Positions 23,618 through 35,020 of a stretch of 64,000 nucleotides of DNA are shown piece by piece (the first letter of the stretch is position 1; each line of letters begins with the position of its first letter). Under the pieces are notes generated by a model that saw only the letters and a program-made list of their open reading frames with translations, had not been told where the DNA came from and searched no databases. This DNA is from Podocnemis expansa (taxonomy: Eukaryota; Chordata; Testudines; Podocnemididae): contig ML681996.1 of the NCBI GenBank assembly GCA_007922195.1, positions 20,603,189 through 20,667,188 on the forward strand, in the 5' to 3' direction. The position numbers and the translations under genes are program-made.

Positions 23618-25759
23618 TCAGTGCAGGTGCCTAAACTAGCCAGTGTGATGGTGAGTGGATGGCAGGTCTTACTGATGCAGAGAGTTTTGAGAAGGTTAAC
23701 ATCTGGCATAAAACAGGACATAGATTTTCAGTCAGTAATTCCTGAATCAAGCATGTAACTTCTGTTTGAACGACACCAGTCCTGGGATATTCTCTGGAAT
23801 CCAGCTTCTTTGTGCATTGCAAGGGCCAAAATTTGATTGCAAGAACTGTGCTTAGGCCAGAATTTCCCTTGTTCTTCAGGAATCACTGACTTACCATGAG
23901 GAATGATTCTTTGGAGGATGATGCATTCCAAGAGTTAGTAGACTGTGCACAGGAGTAATCAGCCTAAAATTCCCTAGGTCACTGATCAGCTTGTCCAGTT
24001 TGGATATGACAATGACCATTGTTTCCTACTATATTTATTGCAATATATCCAGGAGCTCCTTAGATGAAGGTATTCCATGGGGATACCATCTCCACTGTGT
24101 AGCTTCTCTTTCTTCATTGTGGGTAAATTCTTCTTTACCCCATTTCCGCTGAGGGAATTGGAGTCTTGTGGAGGGATTGAGGCCATTCTCCAGTAGAGCT
24201 GAGGATGGTGGATCTCTTGCTTGGTGTTTTTATCAAGCCATCCTCTTGTGCTCTTCACCAATCATATTAGTCTATACTGCTGGAAGCGGGAGATATGAAA
24301 TACCTATGCAGACTAGAGAAAGCAAAACTGAATTCTTTTCCTGAAATACCTCCTGGATTTTGGTTTAGGCACATGGCAAAAGAAAGCCTTTTTTTCGTGG
24401 CAGGGTGGGGAAAGGCAATCTCAGTCCAATCCCTGATCAGATTCCAGTTACAACATACATATAGAAAAAATAATCTCTGTGATATCAAAAATATTTACCA
24501 GAGGCTGAATGTTCAGTGAATCCGTCATTGTGTTTAAGGAAATTTGACTAGGGAAGATAGAATATTAAAAGGGCCCTAATATTAATATCACTAGCTTGAC
24601 AGCTCTTGTTTTATATCGACTATGAATGTGCAAAGGATATTTGAAACTTTTGCTACAATTTTTACCAGAGAAACAAACAATAAAAATACAATTCTGCTCT
24701 TGGTTACCCATACAATCAACATGCTGAACAAGAATTTTCCCCTTTATATAGCATCTCTTTTTCTTCAGAGGTCTCCAAAGCACTGAAGATGCACATAAAT
24801 GGTAATGATATGTGGAGTCAAATGCTGCTGTACATATGCAATATATATGCCATCACTGGAGAACTTTCTAAATCTTTCCTGTTGAAGCCATTTTAATTAA
24901 ATAATTCAATAATATTATTTGGATCTAAGAAAGATAGTGCATGATTTTATAGGTGAGTGTTAAGGGCACTTTCCCTCTCCTCATGAGGCAGGAAAGTAAT
25001 TGACCCAGTGATTTTACATCCAGCCCTATCAGTTGGCTAAATACTGTAAAGGAGACTTCCTCTTGTTGCTGCTTTGTGTGGTTTTAGGTGCCTGCTATAC
25101 TGTCTTCCACAAGAAAACAGTTAGATGCCTGAGCCACCTGACTCCATGAGTTGGATTCCTGACTGTGTATCATATGCATCTCCCTGCAGACTGGATTCAG
25201 GCACTGAACTCCATGGCAGAAGCAAGGCTTAAGACACAGACCATTTGTCAGCTTTGCGTCTCCACACACGTGGCTGGATAACTCAAACAGATCTGCAGGG
25301 AAGCCTCTGCATAACTTCAGTACCACAGAGGGGACGTGCAAGTTGGACCTAAAGAGGATGGTTCATAGGAGGTCAGTAGAGCATGGAGAACTATATTTTA
25401 GCTTGTGCACATAAGGGCACTGGCCCTAAATTACTGGACGGTTTCACAGAGGGCTTTGGGGTGCTATTCCAGCTTGATATAGAGCCCTGCTGCTTACTCA
25501 GAGCTTGAACTGTGTTGGTTCCGTACACTCATTAAAATCCACAGAGTAACCTCTCAAAATCAAGTTATTGAGGGTTTATTCTGGAAGCAAATTTGGTGGT
25601 TAGGAGGAGATGGCTCTTATTAAAGGCTTTACTAAAGGGCACTGTTACTGATGCAGAGTAGTTCCTTACTTCATGGTGGTCTCATTATATCAATGTTAGG
25701 AGTGAAAAGTTCTACTCAAAGGGAGGGATGGTAGAAGAATGTAGCAAAAAAAAAAAGAA
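23618..25759. other. no recognised gene or clear repeat
   Basis: About 2.1 kb. Short ORFs on both strands carry no recognisable domain. A phrase at about 24760 (TTCAGAGGTCTCCAAAGCAC) resembles an old interspersed SINE-like repeat but is too short to call. Confidence 0.4.
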
Positions 25760-26131
25760 AAAGTGAATAAGCCTTTGATGGAATAGCTGGCTTGATTAGG
25801 ACCTATGATGGTATCTTTTGTGCAGATATGTGTGAAAAGTTGGCAAAGTGGTTTGTTGCTGGGTGTGTGCCTGTTTTAATGTTTCTGTTGTTAAATCTGT
25901 AGCTGCTGGTGAGTATCTGTTTAAGATTGGGTGGTCGTCTGTAGGTGAGGAGAGGTCTGTCTCTCAAGGCTTGAGAGAGTGAGGGTCATCTTTTAGAATA
26001 GTCTGTACATCCTTAATGGTCTGGTGTAGAGGTCTGACTTGAAGGTTGTATGTGGTGACTAGTGGCATTCTATTGTTTTCCTTTTGGTCCTCTCCTGCGG
26101 TAGATGACTTCGGGGTACCCATCTGGCTCTG

Positions 26132-26752
26132 TCAATTTGTTTCCTTACTTCCCCAGGTGGGTAGTTTTAAGAATTCTTGATAGAGATCATCAAAGTGTCT
26201 ATCACTGTCTGAGGGATCGGTGCAAATGCAGTTATATCTTAGGGCTTGGCTGTAGACAACGGATCGTGTGGTGTGTTCTGGATGGAAGCTCAAGGGATGT
26301 AGGTAACTATACCAATCAGTAGGTTTTTGGTATAGAGTGGTGTTGATGTATCCATCCCTAATTTGTACTGTAGTGTCCAGAAAGTGGATCTCTTGTGTGG
26401 AGTGTTCCAGGCTGAGTTTGACTGTGGAGTGGAAATTGTTGAAATCTCTGTGGAAATCTTCAAGACTATTCCTGCCATGGGACCAGATCATGAATATGTA
26501 ATCAATGTAGTGTAGGTAGAGGAGAGGTGCTTCAGGATGAGACTCAAGGAAATATTGTTCTAAGTCACCCATAAAAATGTTGGCATGTTGTGGGGCCATG
26601 TGGGTGCCCATAGCAGTGCCACTGACTTGGAGGTATAAATTATCGTCAAATCTGAAATGGTTGTGGGTGAGCACAAAGTCACAAAGTTCAGTCACAAGGT
26701 GTGCTGTGGCATCCATCCTTGTGTGGGATGTTGGTGTAAAGACCTTCTACAT
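26132..26752 (-). pseudogene. Penelope-like reverse transcriptase remnant
   Basis: RT of the Penelope clade, which copies element RNA at a nick made by its own endonuclease. The frame begins within GLYTNIPH-like text (26735-26752), then 194 codons of open frame (26132-26716). Visible motifs: FRFDDNLYLQVSGTAMGTHM and APQHANIFMGDLE (residues about 23-52), YLHYIDYIFMIW (about 67-78) and HFLDTTVQIRDG (about 107-118). The catalytic YIDD box reads YIDY, so the second Asp is lost. That makes this copy inactive despite the open frame. The connector continues to about 25780 with stops. Confidence 0.9.
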
Positions 26753-27067
26753 GCATACATTGATCAAAGGCTCATTCAGTTGTTCATCTACTAATGTGAT
26801 GTATGCCATCATGTACCAGAAATGCCCCAACACCTTATACATTGGACAAACAGGACAATCCCTGTGCAAAAGAATAAATGAACATAAAATTGACATCAGA
26901 AACCACAAAACAGAAAAACCAGCACTTCCATCTTTCTAATCACTCTATAAATGATTTGTTAACAACCATACTCATAGATGTCAGTGGGACATCAAGACTT
27001 CAAAGAGAAACAGCTGAACTAGAATTAATATGCAAATTTGGTTGTGTGACAGCAGGATTAAATTGAG
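26753..27067 (+). pseudogene. Penelope-like GIY-YIG endonuclease remnant
   Basis: Single-strand nicking endonuclease domain found at the C-terminus of most Penelope proteins. Open from about 26739 to 26939. It shows a Cys-containing start (GSFSCSSTNVMYAI), then CPNTLYIGQTGQSLCKRINE, which holds the YIG core and the conserved Arg-containing helix, and then HKIDIRNHKTEKP. After a stop at 26940 the frame continues in another register (SNHSINDLLT, RETAELELICKFG). The GIY half is replaced by MYAIMY, as is common in diverged family members. Confidence 0.88.
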
Positions 27068-27365
27068 ACACTGGGTTCTTTTCCCATTACAACAGGTAAT
27101 TTTACTTCAGTCTTTCCAGGGTTTGAACCTTAACAACTGCTCTGATTTTCTGTTACTGTATGACCTTATTCCATGTTTTACACTCCCTTACATTTATTTT
27201 CATTCCATTCGGTAAATTCCCCCATCTTCAAGGCATCTGACAAAGTGGGATTTTCTCCCATGAAAGTTCATGGGATAAGTAAATCTATTAGTTTTTAACT
27301 GCCACATGACTGCTTTTTTTTTTCTGGACTAGACTAACATGGCTGCCCCTTTGGAATTTGGCTAG

Positions 27366-27943
27366 AAGAATCTAGACTACCTTGTGCTGTTGTCAGAAGA
27401 TTGACTCCCCGCTAACTGTATTTTTCATTTTCATTGTAATAAGCAGAAGTACTTTCAACACCCAAAGTTATTTTTGTTTTTTTAAAAAAAAGTTAGAAAG
27501 GGACAATTAGACAATTAGAAAATAAAATAATTTGAGGAATATTGTTTCATTTGTATGATAATAAACATTGTTTAAGATGTAGGAGGCAAAAGGGAAATGT
27601 TCTGCATATATCACGTACTTTTAATTGCAGACATTGATTTGTACCCTATTGAATGAAAACTCTGTACTCAAATTAGCAGTAAACAATCTAGAGCACTAAC
27701 AACAATTTATTTTATTTTTCATAAGACCATTTTACAGTACCTGTGTTTATTTTCCCTTCATTCTGTACCTTCCTCTTTCTCTTCTGTCATTGGACATGTT
27801 ATAACCAGTTTGAAAAACAGTTGGACAACCTGCTGTAAATTAATCTGCTTTTGTAATTTAACCTGATATCTGCTTTAGATGAAATTACAAGATTGGTTGA
27901 TAAAGGTAATGGTCAGGGATTCAAGTGGGCTGGCATTGTTCAG
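27366..27943. other. no recognised feature
   Basis: About 580 bp AT-rich sequence; nothing supported. Confidence 0.5.
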
Positions 27944-28089
27944 AATGCTGTTCTGGGACCCACTATTTTTAGGAGTTAAGAGTTCCAGGCACCCTAAAAA
28001 TAGGAAACGGTGCCAGAACACTGCATTCTGGGGCCCATCATTTAAAAATAGCTGGGCCCCTAAAAATAGCAGGCCCCAGAACAGCATCA
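27944..28089. repeat. foldback repeat (about 146 bp)
   Basis: Outer arms ATGCTGTTCTGGGACCCACT (27945-27964) and the complementary CCCCAGAACAGCATCAT (28073-28089) enclose four copies of CTATTTTTAGG/CCTAAAAATAG in alternating orientation. The whole can form a long hairpin or a cruciform. It resembles a small foldback or MITE, but no TSD was found. Confidence 0.8.
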
Positions 28090-29029
28090 TGCCAACAGGC
28101 AGGGGGAGAGTGGGGTGGGGGGGCATGACCGATCAGCCTGCGCACATGCAGGTGGTGCTTGGCAGCAGAAGCCTCCAAGCACAGCCTGTTGGCTACATAG
28201 TTTCCTGGCCCAGCACACTGCCTATGAGTACTGGGACAGCCTGGCTTGTGCTGAGGGGAGGTATTGGGGGTGCCTGAGCTGAGGGTGGTTATTGGAGGTG
28301 GAGGTGGATTTTGAGCATGGGTATTGGGGGCAGGGGGTGAATTTTGGGGATTGGTATTGGGGCTGGAGGTGGATTTTGGGGCAGGGGAATAGATATTGAG
28401 GGCAGTAGCTGGGGTGGGTGAAGGGGGCCACACTAGTGTGAGGGGGGGCCTGCACCAATGCGAGGGAGGCCCTCCAATTTAGGAGGGTTCCAGGGCCCCT
28501 CAGATTATACGTTAACCCCTGATAACCATGTAATACAGTTAGATTTCTACTTTGTGTATGCCGGGTTGCCTAGCATACATAGAAGAGAAAGTCTTTCATC
28601 ACTAGGACCCTGGAGGCACCATCTAACTTCAGTGCAGCAATTAAATTGTGCCAGAACAGAGTCTAACATGGGTCTGATCTAGGGAGCAGTGAAGGGGATA
28701 GGAGCTGGGGTAGGTGAGGCTGATGTGGAGACAGGGCTCAGACATAAACTGGCCTTGCACTTAAGTCACCAGCGCTCAGCAGTTGCTTGACAGGCTCTCC
28801 ATGTTGAGGCTGGGTGTGGAGTTGGGGGCAGGGCACTTGTGCAGCCAGATTTCTGCCCCTGCATGTCCCACTGAGACTATCTCTACAGCATGGGATGACT
28901 CATGGATTCTCCAGTGGAGGTGACATCTATATCTAGAGACCCTGGGGGAGCAACAGCAGGGTGCAGTCAAGAAAGATACATGGGGGGGCCCTCTGTGCTC
29001 CCTTTTGGGGATTCATTTGTCATTGTGCC
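28090..29029. other. G-rich sequence, no recognised gene
   Basis: 28090-28500 is strongly G/T-biased with imperfect repeats of GGTATTGGGG-like units. The 131-codon and similar ORFs on the complementary strand are Pro/Thr/Asn-rich and reflect that repeat. 28500-29029 has no recognisable feature. Some of it may belong to the unclassified repeat that follows. Confidence 0.5.
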
Positions 29030-29375
29030 AGAAGCCCCCAATTCTGCATGTGGTGGGATCCCTAATACTCATCCCCAGAACTTTCCCCACCATCCACTCC
29101 CCTGTCCTGGCATTCCTGCCTTTACACTTCCTCCTGCCTCTCACCTCATTTTCCCCTCTACTCTTTCTGTATCTCCAGCCTGACAGCCCTGTCTTTCTTC
29201 TGCTGCTGACATTATGATCTGATCATAATATTGTAACATTGTTGTATTTTTAAGGTATTTTTACTGATATCAGTAAAAAAAGTTTACTCTGTTAATTAAA
29301 AAAAACCTGGACTTGGAAAAGTGGACTTCAGATCTTTATGTCATTAAAAACTAAAATGCAAGGTTGGCAACTCTG
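29030..29375 (+). repeat. unclassified interspersed repeat, second copy of part of X
   Basis: Similar to 12350-12588: ATTCTGCATGTGGTGGGAT-like start, TTGTATTTTTAAGG, CAGTAAAAAAAGTTTACTCT, an A-rich run, then CTAAAATGCAAGGTTGGCAA and CTCTG. The end motif, read in reverse (CAGRGTTGCCAACCTTGC), looks like a hAT terminus. I could not find the partner terminus or an 8-bp TSD in either copy. Confidence 0.65.
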
Positions 29376-30939
29376 ACAAAATGAAACTTTTGTTTAAAAT
29401 GGAGCCATAATGTATAGCAAAATATTTCCCAACCCTAGTAGTATGCCTTTAAAGGTACTAGTGTCTAATGACTAGCCAACCCACTTGGCATGGGCCTTTA
29501 ATGTTTTGAAAAGTCACATATGCAGACTTAGGAAACACTGACTGAGACGAAGTGGTCCCAGGAATAAGTGGTGCTTGGGAGAAAATCCAGTCACTGTATT
29601 TTTAAAGGTCTGGGACCAGGAGCATTACAGAGAAGGTTGGGCAAGGCTTGCCTCTCACCTAAGCAATTGGGTAAGAGCTGAGAAAGCGGGACCAGCAAAA
29701 ATACTGCCTCCTCCTTCAGAGCAAGGCAGCAAAAGGCTGTTCAGCTGAGTTCAGTGAGCCAGAGGATTAAATGGGAAAAGGGGCAACTTTCTACTTTCAC
29801 TATTCTGATGGTGCTGGAACTACTCATGTCTGTTTACTCTGTGTGTATGGATGTATGTTACAGAGTTAGGCTGGGAAAAGCTCTGCAGTGTTATAAAGGT
29901 GCTGGGCCACCCTATTGTAGTTTGTAGTGTGACTATCTCCTGCTGTCAGCTTTCTATTTACACAGTCTAATAGCACACAGAGAACGCAGTTCAGCAGCAC
30001 CCCAGAGTGTGACAACAGGTGATGAAGAGCACCCTGATAAGCCCACAGAAACTCCAGAGTCACACTCATCAGTACAGAACCATTACCATGCTGTATTGAT
30101 TCATACTCCATAAGCTTTAAGAATAATGCTATCAGGAAGATGAACTGTAAACAAACATCTGTCATTTCACTAAAGTTGTGGCAAACTTTTCAGAAAACAG
30201 TTCTTTGGGCTTTTGGTTAGATAGATTTTTTTAAAAAAAATAACCTATTTATTAAAGTTGATGGAATCTAAACCCTTAGGAACTAGCATAATTGCAATTT
30301 ATTTTAAATGTGAAAGTCAGGATACTGCTGTTCAGAAACAGTAGTTTAAAAAAAAACTAGTCTGTATCAAAAGGAAGAAGTCTGTATTATAACAGATGAA
30401 CTATTGTACAATCTTTCTTGCAGTCAAATCAGCCATTTGAGAATACTTACCAGTATTATAAAAATCATGCCCTTTTAACAAAGTCCTTTGTTTAAGTGCT
30501 ATTTTCTTTTTTTTTCCCTTTCTCAAGAGTATAAGAACCTTTTCCTGAACCTTAATGTTCTTATTAATTTCCATCACTGGTAAGCATGATGTTGTGAGCA
30601 TACCAGATGCTACTCACTTATGGAAAACATACTCTTTAATTGAAGTCTGAGACTTGTGTGAGCCAAGAGGCTACACATGTTTCAGCATGAAAAGTGTTAG
30701 TGTCCCACTGATAAAAGATAAGCAGGAAAGAAAGAAGGCTGACCGCATGAAGAAGCAGAAAACAAAGAGACCTGCATTGGGACTGTATCCCATAAATTAA
30801 GAAAAGGATGACTGAGCTAGTTGTGGAAAACTCTGTGTGTATACTGGTGCAACTACTTTAATATGTTAAGATGCAGACTACAAGTGAGAATGGATTAGTT
30901 CTACATCTGCAATGAAAAGGGCAAACAGAATAGGAAAGA
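29376..30939. other. no recognised feature
   Basis: About 1.56 kb AT-rich sequence with short ORFs only; no supported gene or transposon end. Confidence 0.45.
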
Positions 30940-31203
30940 ATTGGTGGAGGGGTGACTCAAGAAGTTGCATTTACATATCTAAATAAATTTTATGTTTGAC
31001 AGAAAACCCAAATGTGGGCTTCTGGAAAAGGGCAAATACAAACTAATAGATGGCTTAGAAGACTTTTCCATATAAGACTTTTCTAAGCCATCTATTATTT
31101 TGAGTTTGTCCTTCTCCAGAAGTCCATATTAAGGTTTGCTGTCAAACATAAAATTCATTTAGATATGTAAGCACAGCTGCTTGAGTGACACCTCCACAAA
31201 AGC
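30940..31203. repeat. inverted duplication (about 130-bp arms)
   Basis: The left arm (about 30940-31070) and right arm (about 31074-31203) are reverse complements with moderate divergence and almost no loop. Matching blocks, left versus complement of right: TTGGTGGAGGGGTGACTCAA / TTTGTGGAGGTGTCACTCAA, TTACATATCTAAATAAATTT / TTACATATCTAAATGAATTT, TTTATGTTTGACAG in both, and AATAGATGGCTTAGAA in both. No TSD is obvious and the termini do not match the transposon families of this window. Confidence 0.9.
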
Positions 31204-31246
31204 CGGTGTAAGGAATCAGGACCACAAACAGCTCCCTAGCACACAG
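31142..31246 (-). other. exon-like ORF in right arm of inverted duplication
   Basis: On the minus strand a polypyrimidine tract and CAG (TTTTTTCTCTTGCTCCAG, ending at 31247) precede an open stretch of 34 codons ending in TGA at 31142. It encodes LCARELFVVLIPYTGFCGGV followed by TQAAVLTYLNEFYV. The layout would fit a terminal coding exon or a processed fragment. I do not recognise the peptide. The left arm holds a diverged copy (GGGVTQEVAFTYLNKFYV, then a stop), so this may instead be part of a repeat. Function unknown. Confidence 0.3.
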
Positions 31247-31953
31247 CTGGAGCAAGAGAAAAAAAATTGTAATTTTGGCATGCCTAAATTGCATATTTAG
31301 AGATAGTAACAGTAAATTATAGTGACCAGTTGAACACAAAAATGTAGTTATTTTTAGTTTAAAAGGGTTTTAAGAAGCGATAAAATGTTTTAATTGATTA
31401 TTGCTAAAATCCAAAATGGCAGTTGAAGGTATTTCATCTTAGAACATCAAAATGATGGCCATAGAATAATCTGGAAAACAAGGTCCCTCCAAAATACCTG
31501 AAGAGAGGGGGTCAGTCAGATAAAAAAGTGTAAATTCTCAATCAGGTCTGGCAGGAATATGAAAAACAGTTTAAAGGTAATTGGCAGAACATGCAAATAG
31601 CTGCCAATCAGAAAAGGTAAAAATCTGTTTATGAGAGTGCTGACAGGCCTTAGTCAGTGTGAGTAGACGATGTAGGTGAGAATGGACATCAGGAGAGTCA
31701 TCATAAGAGCTGAAATCACTGAAGAGTGGAAGAAGAGGGCTAAGCTGTTGTGACTGATCAAGCAATCAGCACAAGGAACAGTGGAAGCAGAGAGGCAGCC
31801 AGAGCTAGGAGGTATCCTTTTGTCTTGAGAGAGCAGAAAGACCAACACAGGGATAGGAAGGCCATAAGAGACGTATGATGACTCTGCTCTTGTAACAACT
31901 AGAATGTATAAGCGTGTAAGCCTGGTTAATAAAGGTATGTGTGTGTACGTGTG

Positions 31954-31987
<34 letters not shown>

Positions 31988-32633
31988 GCAATGTTAGTTA
32001 TTTGGTTGTTGTATACTAGAGGAATTTGTGTTCCATTGTGTGATATTACCCAATAAGCATTACACTGTAATTATATATAATTAATGTTAGCATGTTTCTG
32101 TGACTAGTGTTAATTTGGGTTGTGTTCTATGGCTTATGTTACATATTTGTTGGTGTGTAGTATATTGTATGACATGCTACATATTACACTGTTGCATGTT
32201 GAACTTAGAATCAATCTGTGTTAAAATTGTTAATTAAATAATAAATACTTTGTTATGGAAGAAGTTTTTGCCTGTGTTTCAGTCTTTTCATCAGAAGGCT
32301 GTATACAGAGTAGACTGAGGCAGTCAGTTCTAGGGAATTTTCCAGTATTCTAAAGCAAAATCCCTGATAAACACATGCACATCTCCTGGGGTGAGCCACC
32401 TTCTGTCACCCACTGATAAAGACAAGGCTTGCAATTGGTCTGGTAATGTAATTATTCTGTTTTGGAGGTGTCTTGGGTCAAAATTCTGAGGCCAAACTCT
32501 TATGACAAATACCCAAGACTTTCTTTCCAAGCAGCCAAATCCTTCTCATAGATAAGAGCCATGACTCTGCCCATTTTTCCCACTGACATGCTTCCCATCC
32601 TAGGGAATCATTCTGATGTCCTTCTTTGACATA
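31247..32633. other. no recognised feature except (GT)n/(GA)n
   Basis: About 1.39 kb. A short GT-rich run followed by a (GA)n tract lies at about 31938-31987. Otherwise AT-rich sequence without supported genes. Confidence 0.5.
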
Positions 32634-32836
32634 CAAACAAGGAGACCTGTGGCAATTAAAGACTAACAAATGTATTTATTGCATGAGCTTTCATGGGAGA
32701 AAATCCCACTTCATCAGACACTTTTCCCCATGAAAGCGCATGCAATAAATATATTTGTTAGTCTTTAAGTGCCAGATGTCTCCTTGTTTGTTTGTTTTAC
32801 TGAACGAGACTAAGATGGCTGCCCTTTTGGATCTTG
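32634..32836. mobile_element. PLE 3'-tail hairpin
   Basis: The minus-strand arm (32634-32721: CAAACAAGGAGACCTGTGGC ... CATCAGACAC) is followed directly by a plus-strand arm (32722-32836: CCCCATGAAAGCGCATGCAA ... GGCTGCCCTTTTGG). Both come from the 3' tail of the same Penelope family as 25760-27365, in opposite orientation. Possible diverged TSD: CTTCTTTGACA before and CTTCATTTACA after (9 of 11). Non-coding. Confidence 0.85.
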
Positions 32837-33340
32837 GCTTCATTTACAACCAACTCACCATGCTGATAATCCCCCAACTGCAAAAGCCTCTAAGTCATCA
32901 AGCTGTAAATTATTCTTAATGAGTCAAGTGGCACACATTCAAAAGTATTAACTTTAAGAAAACACTTTCTCTTAAAGCTGGCAGAAACTGAGTGCCTAGA
33001 GGGAAGTGGAAAGACAAGAACCTTAGGAAATCCCATCTAAATGCAGAGTAACACACAATAGGCCAGTTACATACATATATAGCCAGCTCTGTAGAATTGT
33101 AGATGGTGTGTGACAGCCTTCAATGTTCACAGAGAAACCCACCATATGTGAGCAGGAGATGCTCATTTCATAGCACACAACACTCTTGTAGCTTTTATGT
33201 AATATATTTATATCTCAAGTACATGACAGATGTTTCTGGGTAGTAGCACTGCAGAATAGAAATAAGTGTGGTGGAGCTATATATAGTGCATATAGTGGTA
33301 TCCATGGAGTCTGGGATTTTCAACAGAGCCAAAGAGATAT
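32837..33340. other. no recognised feature
   Basis: About 500 bp; nothing supported. Confidence 0.5.
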
Positions 33341-33550
33341 ATTATTTATTTATATTACCATGGCACCTAGAAGTCCTAATCATGGACCAGTACCCCATTG
33401 TGCTAGCACTATATCAACACAGAACAAACAGACAACTCTCACCCAAAGGACTTAGAATCTAAGTATAGGACATGAGATAACAGATGGACACAGACAGATG
33501 GGAGAATACAAGGAAACCAATGAGACAATATTGTCTAAATAGACACAACA
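33341..33550 (+). repeat. old interspersed SINE-like repeat, copy 1
   Basis: Diagnostic phrases: ATCATGGACCAGTACCCCAT, TGTGCTAGCACTATATCAAC, CAAAGGACTTAGAATCTAAG and GAATACAAGGAAACCAATGA. The same family recurs at 35021 and 45921. It is a widespread non-coding amniote repeat as far as I recall. I do not assign a formal name. Confidence 0.7.
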
Positions 33551-33714
33551 GACACAGAGCAGGGGAAGGTGTTCAACACACAGAATGAACAATGCGATGG
33601 TGGCAAACTGCACATTAATTCAATAGTTTATTTGGTGAGGTATTGAATAGGAGAAGATCTACTAAATTTAAAGTAAAAAGATTTGGAAAGGCCTGGAACA
33701 GGTCAGAGGAACAA

Positions 33715-33917
33715 GAGGTAGAACAGACAGGTATGGAGTGAGGCTGAGGTGAAGAGAGAGTATTGGACTAAACAGCAGATCAGCACAGGGAAGGAAAAAG
33801 AATGGGGGAGGAAATGAGATAGGGCAGAGAGAGAAGAGGCCAAGAGAAGCAAATGTAGAGTGAAGCTGAGGTGAGCAAATAGGGCTGGAGCAAATAGCCA
33901 ATCAGCACAGGGAAGAC
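33715..33917. repeat. tandem duplication, about 120-bp unit
   Basis: Two diverged units share GGAGTGAGGCTGAGGTGA / AGAGTGAAGCTGAGGTGA and CAGATCAGCACAGGGAAG / CCAATCAGCACAGGGAAG at about 120-bp spacing. It is purine-rich, which creates overlapping Pro/Ser/Leu-rich ORFs on the minus strand that are not genes. A second loose duplication follows (CTTTGGCTGTTTTTTGCTCC near 33940 and CTTTGGCTGCTCTTGTTCC near 34158). Confidence 0.8.
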
Positions 33918-35020
33918 AGTTTTGGCTGGAATGTATCTGCTTTGGCTGTTTTTTGCTCCCACCTTCTGGAATTTCTGGGTTACATCTCTGCAATCATTCC
34001 CCAAGATCGCTCAGTGGGAGATAGGAAACACCCCTGGGTCCTAATGCTTTGCAAGTGTGTGTCTTCTCTGCACTATTTTGATCAAGAATGGTGCTGGGAA
34101 AAGCAGTGACCCCAGCTGGGATCCGTTATACCCATTACTCCGAGTAAAACAATTCTTGCTTTGGCTGCTCTTGTTCCTACCATCTGAAATTTCTAGCAAG
34201 ATATCCAACTACCAATGTAATTGGATACAAAGCTTCTTTGAAAATCACAGTTGAGGAGTGACACTTCCCACCACTATGCTCTCACATTTAACCCTGTTCA
34301 TAATATTGTATCTTAAATCCTTCAGTTCTAACATTTCTCAAGGTTGAGTTCTTCTTGTATCAGAGTTCTGCTAAATTTTATAATCAAGAGGGGAAAAAAA
34401 GCTGACATCTTCCAATTTCCCCCACTGCTAATTTAAAGTGTCTTCTCTGTGTTCTGCTTTTCAGTGACAGTTATGGCAAAGAAAGCATCATGCAGAACAG
34501 TGAAGTAATGATGGAGCCTGACTGCCTCTGTTATACATGTTACTCTGAGCATTCTTTGGAACTCCATTAGTCTGTAGTACTGGGATGAATAATTCTTAAA
34601 ATTATAATTTGAAAAACATCTCATACCCCCCCTCTTTCCCACCAAAATTTGCATTCCCAAGATGTCTTGCTTCTGGGTGCTAAACTGTTCCTAAAATCAC
34701 TTTGGCTATTGAAACAATAATAAATGCGATTGCACTTGAACATATATTTTGTATATACTGGGGACATGAATGATTTAATATTTTACAAAGGAGAACAGGA
34801 AGAAGGATCACTTTTTGTGACATTCAGGTTGCAGGTACTGTGACATGGGAGAAGATAAAATCTGGCCTAATCATGCATCTGGTCCTAAAATGAGTGTTCA
34901 TTACCTTCTTTCCTAAGGATACATACTACACCCCAAGGATGAAAAAAGGCATTTTTACCTACCCTTCTGCTCTATACAAGGCAGAACAGCCTGGAAGCCA
35001 TATAGAGGTGTTTTCTTGTC
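33918..35020. other. no recognised feature
   Basis: About 1.1 kb. Apart from the loose duplication noted with the tandem repeat, nothing supported. Confidence 0.45.

Larger units (their letters stand above)
25760..27365. mobile_element. Penelope-like element with inverted 5' half
   Basis: The RT and connector part lies on the minus strand (26752 down to about 25760). The GIY-YIG endonuclease and 3' tail lie on the plus strand (about 26753-27365). The halves meet head to head. About 25 bp are shared at the two break ends: ATCAAAGGCTTATTCAC, read on minus at 25765-25785, and ATCAAAGGCTCATTCAG on plus at about 26763. An A-rich run (25745-25762) flanks the outer minus end. The tail (27225-27365) shows the family's TCTGACAAAGTGGGATTTTC and ACTAACATGGCTGCCC blocks. 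No TSD identified. Confidence 0.88.

Noticed and set aside
28038..28458. Pro/Thr/Asn-rich ORFs (131 and 78 codons) on the minus strand
   Set aside because: They mirror a G/T-rich imperfect repeat on the plus strand; no start context or domain.
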